The notes below the pieces were generated by a model. That model did no database searches. It worked only from the letters and a program-made list of their open reading frames with translations, and was not told the DNA's origin. A stretch of 64,000 nt of DNA from Euglena gracilis (taxonomy: Eukaryota > Euglenida > Euglenophyceae > Euglenales), in the NCBI GenBank assembly GCA_039621445.1, contig CP154954.1, forward strand, positions 45,239,847 through 45,303,846. The letters run 5' to 3'. Positions 43,101 through 50,462 of the stretch are shown piece after piece. The translations under genes and the position numbers were made by a program. Positions within the stretch are counted from its first letter, which is position 1, and each line of letters starts with the position of its first letter.

Positions 43101-43422
43101 CCGGGCCGGGTTGCCGGGCCGGGTTGCCGGGCCGGGTTGCCGGGCCGGGTTGCCGGGCCGGGTTGCCGGGCCGGGTTGCAGGCGGCGCCATGCCAGCACC
43201 CGGGCCCTCCACAGCCTGGACCACAGCCGGGGCTTCCCCGAGGCGGTCGTCCTGGCCCGCTGCCAGCAGCTGCTCGCCGCCTACCCCACCACCGTCGCCG
43301 AGGACCTCGCGCTGCTGGAGGACCCGCAGCTGTCGCCCAACGTGCGGACGTGTGTGCGATTCCGCGTGCTGCAGAAACGAATCCTGCAGGCCACGGTGGA
43401 CCGGCTGGCTGCTGCCACATGA
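29938..43422 (+). CDS. SET-domain lysine methyltransferase (Rubisco LSMT/SETD3-6 type), spliced gene
   Basis: Encodes a protein that transfers methyl groups from S-adenosylmethionine to a lysine (or, as in SETD3, histidine) side chain of a target protein. Proposed exons: 29938-30104, 31651-31770, 32286-32480, 36179-36314, 39520-39635, 41316-41464, 41595-41652, 42960-43005 and 43182-43422 (stop). The spliced frame shows, in family order, an N-terminal SET strand (GLRGLYATQDISANQVLLAV), an insert region (LYLAGLPRECCMPEFQYGAE), the WAISILGSR motif, the catalytic NHS motif, EVTVQYG, YGFVLDHNPYD, and a C-terminal Rubisco-substrate-binding-type helix pair (LLAAYPTTVAEDLALLED..LQKRILQATVDRLAAAT). 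Introns 1-4 and the exon 6/7 junction agree in phase; exons 7-9 are less certain. About 405 residues are visible against roughly 450-490 usual for the family, and the first exon, with the start codon and any targeting peptide, was not found. Confidence 0.85.
31055..31310. repeat. Dispersed repeat R2, copy 2 (SET intron 1)
   Basis: A copy of the family at 28065-28465, with gccagccagcgtcttttttcc, 'cagctggatttgggctttt', 'atgtccagctcccccccc', 'gggtccaacaagcacctttt' and 'tccagctggccgcgggaccc'. Confidence 0.65.
31380..31590 (+). repeat. Dispersed repeat R1, copy 2 (SET intron 1)
   Basis: Shares with 56185-56400 the order 'cataaaagtgttcaaaa', 'tttggcttggt.tccggcc', 'tttgccggtccat.aaacc', 'aaaattttct.ggcc', 'cttcagtttc' and a C-run block, then 'gcttcccat'. 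It lies only 60 bases before SET exon 2. Confidence 0.75.
31651..31770 (+). CDS. SET gene exon 2
   Basis: Strong acceptor CCTTTTGCAG. The frame reads VLLAVPEGMFIREPESKTTP, GLALMALDLLHRRQSREWTP and ends CTCCA|gtcagt. 'LL.VPE......' followed by 'ALM.LDLLH.R' is the conserved second block of LSMT/SETD proteins. Both junctions are phase 0. Confidence 0.85.
32286..32480 (+). CDS. SET gene exon 3
   Basis: After GACGTTCAG the frame reads LPLYLAGLPRECCMPEFQYG and AEELEHLQDANILRAAFSRL and ends TTGAAA|gtcgag, phase 0 on both sides. The 'PYL..LP......W..EEL..L' pattern (here LYLAGLP..EELEHLQ) is the family signature before the catalytic core. The last 15 codons, up to the donor, are less certain. Confidence 0.75.
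32481..35920. other. SET intron 3, first part: no confident exon
   Basis: Several open stretches occur. At 33470-33613 one ends RGKHNVLPWKSRHTKWKK before a gtaaat donor. At 33780-33970 another reads DPSPPDSSDVGDSVALALET and ends with a similar TKWKRADNR. The two share the word 'TKWK(K/R)' and may be pieces of a decayed mobile-element protein. TATAAA/CCCCC words (33660-33770 and 33990-34040) form small fold-backs around them. None fits the SET frame. Confidence 0.4.
35928..36065 (+). repeat. Tandem TTTTTTTTGCAG array before SET exon 4
   Basis: About ten units of 10 to 14 bases, each a T run followed by GCAG (for example TTTTTTTTGCAG). Every unit looks like a 3' splice site, and the array ends about 110 bases before the acceptor of exon 4 (36178). 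A smaller group of the same words lies at 34795-34865. Confidence 0.85.
36179..36314 (+). CDS. SET gene exon 4
   Basis: After AACAACCCAG the frame reads NFTFQSREFASNNCSEFADQ, GGLAEVRRDATLADFCWAIS and ILGSR, ending CGC T|gtgtgg. 'FCWAISILGSR' corresponds to the 'F.WA.S...SR' motif of the family. A donor 12 bases later (ATG|gtgcgc) is possible, but the chosen one leaves a phase that matches exon 5 exactly and restores SR followed by Phe. Confidence 0.85.
37128..37350. repeat. (AAAT)n and (AACT)n microsatellites
   Basis: TAAATCAATCAATC words, then about ten AACT units (37190-37240), then a long run of AAAT units (37280-37348). Lies in SET intron 4. Confidence 0.95.
37915..38285. repeat. Dispersed repeat R2, copy 3 (SET intron 4)
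   Basis: Third copy of the 28065 family: 'ggatccagccagccagcaat', 'cagcagctcccagccaggct', 'ccaagctggatttggatttt', 'ggtccagccagcacctttt'. It contains its own duplicated gggcgatccaggagaggggg at 37890-37945. Confidence 0.65.
38699..38985 (+). CDS. pogo-like transposase N-terminal exon in SET intron 4
   Basis: After CTCCAATTTAG, ATG at 38701 opens HAVPRVVLDKVASSKAKPHV, then YTKTVTDWARQHGIRGAIDR and EKRGRKRILTDSKMAE, ending at GAG|gtgcaa. The first part fits a psq-type helix-turn-helix and GRKRILT the linker of pogo/Tigger-type transposases. The exon is fully open, unlike the broken hAT copy. No DDE catalytic region is nearby. It sits inside the host gene in the same orientation. Confidence 0.6.
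39092..39184 (+). CDS. Cys-rich segment, possible second exon of the pogo-like gene
   Basis: From a possible acceptor (GTGCTGAG) the frame reads PTHPCECSTQTARKCVRCDE, then FVCDGCFAGH and a stop. Cysteines spaced C.C, C..C and C..C with a final His look like a zinc-binding tail. It joins the exon at 38985 in phase across a 106-base intron, which would give a short protein of HTH plus zinc tail. The acceptor is weak, so this join is an inference. Confidence 0.35.
   Translation, partial: PTHPCECSTQTARKCVRCDEFVCDGCFAGH
39520..39635 (+). CDS. SET gene exon 5 (catalytic NHS)
   Basis: After GAGCGTAAG the frame reads PFAILLREFANHSFAANAVL, KFDSSDKPAVQLVTGSAG and ends GCGGGT|gtacaa. Asn-His-Ser is the S-adenosylmethionine-binding motif of SET domains, and PFA.....FANHSF matches the family's 'P.AD..NHS' block, though the Asp two residues after Pro-Phe is replaced. 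The entry phase matches exon 4; the exit phase matches exon 6. Confidence 0.8.
39900..41145. repeat. Satellite copy inside SET intron 5
   Basis: A stray copy of the 690-4635 satellite. Segments matched are 'aaaacgctcattttcggctc' with 'tttttctgggtccgggaggcc' (40037-40082), 'tatatctcgggctttgcggg' with 'gatagggcgttcaaagggctt' (40292-40360, again 40490-40562), and the GCTCTT..AAGAGC stem motif (41095-41145). The copy is diverged but collinear. Confidence 0.8.
40120..40215. repeat. Poly-T tract
   Basis: About 95 bases that are almost all T, broken by single Gs, a GG, one GTG and one A, within the satellite copy. Frames on either strand are low-complexity Phe or Lys runs. Confidence 0.95.
41316..41464 (+). 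CDS. SET gene exon 6
   Basis: After CTGCAGCCAG the frame reads EVTVQYGKFPNRVLYLSYGF, VLDHNPYDNVVVFERVRDLA and ends CAGCAG|gtccat. 'EV.+.YG..+N..L...YGF....NPYD' is the most diagnostic block of LSMT/SETD3 proteins; the first Tyr lies in the active site. An acceptor four bases upstream is also possible. The exit phase matches exon 7. Confidence 0.9.
41595..41652 (+). CDS. SET gene exon 7 (tentative)
   Basis: After CCCACTCACAG the frame continues R-WRWVSAKDLQRKLKHNLAP and stops at a possible donor CCCCT|gtccag. Entry phase is right, and an acidic/basic helix is expected here, but the motif is not diagnostic and other donors exist. Confidence 0.5.
42960..43005 (+). CDS. SET gene exon 8 (tentative)
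   Basis: After GCATTTTCAG the frame reads DAHRLFGEPPPFQLP and meets CCAG|gtgccc. 'G....F.L' is what the start of the substrate-binding domain usually has. The exit phase does not match exon 9 as read; a one-base error in the nine-C run at 42984-42992 would reconcile them. Confidence 0.4.
43083..43180. repeat. 13-bp GGGTTGCCGGGCC minisatellite
   Basis: About seven perfect 13-bp units that end 'gggttgcag', directly at the acceptor of the last SET exon. The repeat supplies the sequence immediately upstream of the splice site. Confidence 0.95.
43182..43422 (+). CDS. SET gene last exon
   Basis: Reads STRALHSLDHSRGFPEAVVL, ARCQQLLAAYPTTVAEDLAL, LEDPQLSPNVRTCVRFRVLQ, KRILQATVDRLAAAT and TGA. 'L..YPTT..ED..LL....L......++R..+KRIL......L' is the C-terminal part of the Rubisco LSMT substrate-binding domain (Pfam Rubis-subs-bind). 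Codons are strongly C/G-ending. The acceptor could be 43181 or 43196. Confidence 0.9.
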
Positions 43423-43679
43423 ACTTTTCCACAAGACACCTGAACAGTCCAGAGGGTCACAGCAGTTTAACACTGGCTTGCCCTGTTTGCTATCAATTTC
43501 ATTTCCAAATCAATTTTTGCGTGATGGGCCTTGTTGCCGGACCTGGACAAAGAAACTCGAATGGCCCTGTTCGGTTCCCTTAGCTGTCCTGTTGTTAAGC
43601 GTTAAGCATTTTCAACAAAGCGCAACTTTTTATTTTAGAAAAAAGTGCCAGTTATCTCAAAAGTGTGTTACTTTCAAAA

Positions 43680-43685
43680 AATAAA
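43680..43685 (+). promoter_or_regulatory. Possible poly(A) signal
   Basis: AATAAA about 260 bases after the SET stop codon, in an A/T-rich stretch. Position and sequence fit a canonical polyadenylation signal, but the motif is short and common. Confidence 0.4.
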
Positions 43686-44024
43686 TTGTTTGAAGCCGAT
43701 GGGCGTTGCCATTTGATGCTGCACAAAAGTCAAACTACAGAAGGCACCTCGGCCCCCGCGCACAAACCAGTGACAAATTTTTTAATGTTCTGCATAGTTA
43801 TTTCGCATTGAAAGGTTCCTTTCAATTATCTTTCTCCTGACTTCCCCAATGCTGATTAATCTGAGGACGAATTTTTTTTGTGCCAGCACAGTGTGAATTT
43901 CCAACAATGAACAGACGACGTGAATTTGCGGTGTTGGTGTAGTCTTTGTAGAACTCATTTTTTTTTCAGATGATGGCAGAAAACGCAAAATGATAATTAC
44001 CGTTTGGTGTGCACATCCCAGCAC

Positions 44025-44285
44025 CAGGCTTCTTTTTAAGTCAGCAGACCCCCCCCCCCGGGGGGAGGGGGGGTGGGGGGGTGGGTCCGGGCCGGACCCC
44101 CCACCCACAACTTCTTACTTTTTGTGCTAATCCCATACTTTTTGTGCTAATTCGCGCCGAAAATTTTTGGAAATCGCCTTTAGCGGGCCCGATTTTTGGG
44201 GGGGGTCCCGGCCCCCCCCCCCCCGGGGGGGTCCCGCGCCGGGGGGGACCCCCCCTCCCCCCCGGGGGTCTTAAAAAGAAGCCTG
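44025..44285. mobile_element. hAT-type MITE with 8-bp target duplication
   Basis: A 261-bp element with 16-bp inverted ends, CAGGCTTCTTTTTAAG and CTTAAAAAGAAGCCTG. It is flanked on both sides by CCCAGCAC (44017-44024 and 44286-44293). The 8-bp duplication and ends starting CAG are the hAT footprint. The interior is made of C-run/G-run blocks plus a repeated tactttttgtgctaat word and cannot encode a protein, so it needed a transposase from elsewhere. Confidence 0.85.
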
Positions 44286-45086
44286 CCCAGCACCCCTCTG
44301 CATGTGGGATGTGTGTGGTTTCATTGTGGGCTGTAAGTGGAGGCGGGGGCTTGAGGAAGGAGCGCAAACTTTTTCCCCTCACTGTTCCCGACAAGCCAGT
44401 CTCTGTGGGCAGGTCAGGATGGCTTTTGGTCGTTGTGGACTCACCCCCCAAAGGTGACGTTCAGCGTTTGGATGGGGTGTCCTGTACCCCCCCTGCCCTG
44501 CCTAAACCCCTTCAAAAACAGCATTTGAAATTTTAAAGCAGTCCCGAATGGTTTTGAGCACTGCCCAAATAACTTTGTGGGGGCAGGGCCAAAAACATCG
44601 GTTAGACAATTTTGAAAGGGACAAAGCTATTGGGGGGGGGGGGTGCGGATCAGGTTCTTTTTTGCCAACCCTGGAGGGGGGTGCCTTGTGCAATGGGGGC
44701 CTTCGGCACCAGGGGGGGGTTGCTATAGCATTGCCCACCCCAAACCCCCCCACCTGCCTGCCACGGCACCTGCCCATGGGACCCACCCATGGGACCTGCA
44801 GATGAAAATTGCATAAATATTTTTGCACTATCCAATTTTTTGATTAATTTGCAAGTGCTAAAATTCCAAAATGAAAATTTTGGAGAATTTGATTTTTGAG
44901 GGTTTTTTTTGCCTTCCTTTTATTATTATTTTTTTCACAAAATGGACTCCGGGGGCCTTTATGGGGCCAATGTGCTAGGAAGGCTGGCCGACTGCCTCCC
45001 TCTCCTGCCAGACAGAAGTCTCCTGTTCCCCTCTTCTTTCTTCGACCACTCCAGATATATTTGTGTGCCTACTGGCATCACGACCG

Positions 45087-45200
45087 ATGGCGTTTGCTGC
45101 CATCCTCCTGGTCGTCTTCCTCCTCGGCCGCGCATCCACCTGGAAGGCCGAGGATTTCCCCAACCCTATGGTGGACGTTGCGAAGTGTGGCAGGAGGCAG
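45087..45200 (+). CDS. TPM-RING gene exon 1 (signal peptide)
   Basis: ATG GCG opens MAFAAILLVVFLLGRASTWK, then AEDFPNPMVDVAKCGRRQ, and a donor CAG|gtgcga. It has a hydrophobic core of about 12 residues with a cleavage-compatible RAS-TW region. 'FPNP....CGR' is the opening motif of the MOLO1/TPM-like family. An in-frame ATG lies upstream at about 45063, but starting at 45087 gives the better signal peptide. Confidence 0.75.
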
Positions 45201-48200
45201 GTGCGATGCCTCAACCCAATGTGTCCATCGAGGTGTTGGCCAGGGTTTTCAACGTGGAATCAGAGCACGATTTTTCTTGAGGGGTGTCCTGTTGCTGTTT
45301 GCCTGGGGGGGGAATGTGCAAGATGTATGATCTGCATTTTTTGCATTCTGAAAATCTTGGGGAAAATGTGCATTTTTTGCATATTTTGACCTCCCAATTT
45401 TCACAATTTTTGTGTGGTAATTGTGCACGGAAATTGCTCTTGTACCAAAGAACCCAGGAGTCATGCCCAGTTTCCCCCCTCCAGGACCCAAGACTCACTC
45501 ACTGTGGATTTCCAGGCTCCTTCGGCAACTACTGGGGGGGGGGGCTCCCACCCCCTGGACCCCGGACTTAAAAATAACACCATCATATGTTGGAGTTTTA
45601 TTTTGGGTCCCTTTCTGGGCTCTTTGTATTGACCCAACGACCCCCAGCACCACTCAGCACCCCCCAGGACCCCCCAGGACCCCGGGGCTCGGTGTGCGGC
45701 GTACTCAGATATTGACCATTTTCAAGCTGCTTGATGCTGAAGTGTGTGCATTTGGGCAATCAACTTTTTATTGTGTCATTTTGCTGTTTTTTTTATTTGC
45801 TTGGATTTTTTGGGGGTACAAGAGTTATATTGCTCGTGCTTCTGTGGTTTTTTTTGTTGAAAACCGTGTGAATGTTTCTTCAATATATGTTCTCTGGTGC
45901 ATAATGAAAATATTATATTTTATGAAAAATTGTTCATCATGAAAAACTTTCCCCAGCAGAGGTGATATTTTTTAAGTCCTCTCCAACAGAGATAAGTCTT
46001 CATCCCGAGGAGGTTGAAAAGGAATTTACATGCTTGCTAATTTCACGAATTACTGCTTGCAGTTTCATTGCATTTTTGTGCAATTTTGCATTGCATACGT
46101 CAAGGAGTCTTGCTGTTTCCTCCCCCCTCTGTTGTTGGCACATGAAAAATACGACCATGTTGTCTGTGCCTGTTTGATGGCTTTTGGTTTTCATTTGTCC
46201 TTCATTATCACAGGCCGGACTGGTTTGCGCTGGAGAGAATGCATCACATGCCTGTGTTTTGCCCCTCACATGTCTTATCTCGATGTCACGAGGATTGCTG
46301 GACTCAAACCTCAAGCGATCACTTTTGCCAACCCCATCTGGAAAGTCAGTTAAGTTACAAAACCACGGTAATATCTGGGGTAAAATATTTGGGGTAATTG
46401 ATGTTCTTATTTCTTTATCAGTCCATCACCGCACTGAAATATGGTCAACCAAACCATGATGAATGGCGGAAGTATGTCATGAACACGCCATGAATCCCAT
46501 ATCCTTGGTGGCATTCCCCTCCACCCCGACCCTGATGCCATTCTTTCCGAGGCGGCGCGCAACCAGAGTGAGGCAGTGGTTGAAGCTATCGCCATACAAT
46601 GCCAGCACGACTGCCAGGGACAGCGCGTCGGGTATCAGGTGCTGACCAGCTTTCGGTATCAATTGGTCCATGGGTGGGTCGGAAATCTGTCCAGGCCATA
46701 CAATCACTTTGTCAGACCCCCCCCCGGGGGGTGACTGGTTTTTTCAGAGTGACTGACTGGTTTTTGGCCCGGACCCTCTCCCCCCCACCCCGGGGGGGGG
46801 GGTCGGCAAAAAACCACTAAATTGACCCGGCGCCAAAGGTGCCGGAATTTTTTGGCCTTTTTTTTCATGTTTTTGGTCAGAATTCCTTTGGATTCCAGAG
46901 GGGCCTGCCCCCCCCCCCCCGGAGGGGGGTAGTGACTGACTGGTTTCCCAAAAAAGTGACTGACTGGTTTTTTTTTGAAAAGGTAGTGACCCCCCCCCCG
47001 GGGGTCGGTAAAAAATTGTATGGTCCTGGCTTCTACCCGATTGGATTGACTTGCAGGGTCCCACCCATAAATTCATTTAACACTTGTGTGACCCCTTGGG
47101 GGGTGGATGGATTTTCGACAGTGGACAGTGGGTGGGTTTGGCTGCTGGGCCCCCTCCTCCCAGGGGCGGGGTGTGCCATGGGTTGGTCCGGCCCTGCCAA
47201 AGGCCGGGCCAGAAATTTTCTTCAAGGGTTTTTGGCCACTTTTGGCTAGGTTTTGGGTGGGTGGGTCGGTGTCGGGGGGAGGGGGTGAGTGGGTGGGTTT
47301 TTTAAAAAAGGGTGGGTGGGGTGGCTTTGGACCCAGGGAAAAGTCCCCCAGGAGGTCACTCAGCAAATTTATGGTACCAACGGTGTGAGGGTGTTGTGAG
47401 TTGTCCCCCAGACCACAAGTCAGTGGTGGGTGACCCCCAGTTGAATTGCCACCGGTTCTGCGACATCCAAGAAGTTTTTTGGCATAAGAACAGAGCCAGA
47501 GGAAGCACCAGTTCTTTGCTTTTATCCTTTTACAGGTAGGGCTGGCGGTGCTGCAAAGGATGGACGCCAACGTCACCTACACCACTCCGAGTGTCGCCCA
47601 GAGGCGAGCCTGATGAGGACCTCTGGATGGATACACCTGAAGAGCTCATCAATGCTGAAAGGAAATTCCATCCTACAATTTGCTGGGGTCGAGTCTGGCA
47701 TGCATTTTTTCCCCCCAGGGATAATAGGTAATTTGATATTGAATTCTGATACTCGGCAAATTCATTTATGGTATTGCAAGAGCATGCCCACAAATCGTTT
47801 TGGAGGAGCAAAGGTCTGGAATTCTCGGACAGGAGAAGATCCACTGGCCAGCACATCAAGGCTGGGTGGGGAGGATACACCAAATGATTGTTTTGCTGCA
47901 CATTAAATTGCTTGCAGAAAACGATAAAAATTGACTGCCCAAAATATGAAAAATTGACAAAAAATTATCATTTCAAAGCAAGTTGTTGTGTTGCAAAAAG
48001 ACGTGATGCTTTGGGCTTACACCAAGAGAAAGCTGCAAAAAAAATAACAATGTATTATCAGCAGTACGTGCCATTACAGTGGAATTATTGGGTCGTTTTT
48101 CTTCACCTGCCAGCCCCAACGTCCAATTGAGTTTGTACATTGCAAATGGACTACATTTTGAAGGGGAGCGCAGTCAAACAGGCACCCCCCAAATAGACCT

Positions 48201-48802
48201 CTGGCTCATAGCTTCGCCCTGTCAGAAACAGAAACACTTCATTTTGGTGTGCCACTGTTTTGGTGGGGGGTGTTCCTGGGGGTGTTCCTCTCCACCCCAC
48301 CCCCCTTGGCTTCCACCCACATGCCCTTGAGTTGAACCCTGCTTGGGGGTCCTGCACCCCTGCCCTGTCTACCATTGGTGTTCTTCTCAGCACCAACCAC
48401 CCGTCCATTGCATTCTTTTCAAAAAACAACTTTCTCGGAAGTACCCTTTCCTCTGGCACGTAACAAAAGCAGCAAAAGGAATGCGACGTTCCAGTCGAAA
48501 ACAGAATGTTGCCGCAACCATAGGTGGATTTTGATGAAAATGAAGGGTTTTTGGTCACAAAGAGATAGACAGCAGTGTGCTGGGACGGTTTCTGATGGTT
48601 AGACAAAAGGGGGTGCATTGGTTGGTGTGGCGCACCTCAACGCTGGGTCGACCCTTCGCTGTCGACAGCATCGCCCAGGGCAAAGCGTTCGCCACAGTAC
48701 TCGGGGCTCGCTGGGGCGTCAGCCACGGTACCTGCAATGACGGCATCATTTTGCTGGTGTCCGCCAGCGACCGCGTTGTTTGGCTACCGTGGGGCTTGTG
48801 TG

Positions 48803-48843
<41 letters not shown>

Positions 48844-50429
48844 TGTGTGTGTGTGTGTGTCTTGTTTTGAGCATGTGTGTGTTATGTGGTGTGTGCTGTG
48901 TGCGCACTGTGTGTGTGTGTGTGTGTGTGGTGTGTTGTGTCGTGTGTTTGGGGGGGCCAGGTCGAAAGGTTCACAGGAGCCAGCTGGCATACGGGATTGG
49001 AGGGTGGGGATAGGGAGCCCCACCGTATTGGCACCTGCGCACCGCCGGCGGGGCTCAGGCCGCGCTGCCGGACGACGTGGCGGCCGTCATCGTGGCCCGG
49101 ATGAGGGACGCATTCAAACAGGGGCAGTACGATTCAGGTGTGCGCCGACCCACCCCTGTGTCCCACACCGTGGTTCAACAGCACTGATCCCTGGGCGTGA
49201 CAGCCTCTTGAGACACAGTGGTTGGACAGTTGGCGCAAGGAGGGGACACTTTTTTGGAACTGCATCCTCCGGCTTTCCCCGCAACTTGGCAGCTTGTGCC
49301 CCTTGTCCTTGTCTGGTGTGGACAATTCAAACTACCTCCGCGTTTACCCATTGTCTTGGAGGTCTTCATAATGAAGATTACCCCCAATTTTTACCAAATA
49401 GTATATGATTTGGTGCTCATTGCATTTTTGATGAAACGTTCCCTTCTTGCGCTGCAACTTTGTAATTTTACAGCGTATGTCGCCTGCCACAGGTGCCGTG
49501 GGTGGCTTACTCCTGATCCGGGATGCCTTGAGTGGCACAGTGATTCAGCAAGGCAGTGGAATTGAGTTTCTGCCTAGCTGCAGAACTCAGCAGATGGTGG
49601 CCAGAGCACCATGGAAAGTTGCGGAGAGTCCACACCAGGTTTGAATTCCACCCCCACACCCTGACTACCCCAACCAAGAGCACCCCCCCCCTCCTGCATC
49701 CCTTTGTGAATGACAAACTGTGGATCTCCGCTGCCTGCCTGCAACCCCCCTTCCCCTACGCATGGCTCGCCCTGCTGGCCCTCCTCGTCTTCTGCCTCTG
49801 GTCAGGGTGAAAGTCCTGCTACCAAATCAGAGGGCCACACTGGAGACACACATATGTATGCACAACACAATACGACACAACACGACACACACACACACAC
49901 ACAACACGACACACACACACACACAGACAGACACACACACACACACACACACAACACACACGCACACAGACAGACACGTGCCCTGCCACCGGCCGTGGCT
50001 CTGGTGCCTGGCGGCCAAGGACGTCCCTCCCAGGGTCCCTGCACGTGAATTCTTCCATCCACCTCAAACTCAAAAATGGTGTTTTCGATTTTTTTTGATT
50101 TGATTTTGGACCGCTTCGATGCCCGGAAGGCCCTTGAACAGCCTTTGGAAAATAAAAGAACAATTGCCTCAAAAACCCTTATTTTTTGAAATGTTTGCTT
50201 TAAAATAATCCCTGGTTGGATCAAGGTAGTGGGACGGCCGTGGCAACAGTTTGCATCTACACCCTGCTGGCCTACCCAGTTGTGCTGGTGGTGGATGGTG
50301 TGCGCCGGTGCGCTGCGTGGTGCCGAGTGCAACCCGAGCCGCAGTTCAGCCCGCCCGCTGCCCCGGCAGATGAAGACCGTGGTGTGTGTGTGTGTGTGTG
50401 TGCGTGGGTGCGTGGGTGGGTGTGGGTGT

Positions 50430-50462
<33 letters not shown>

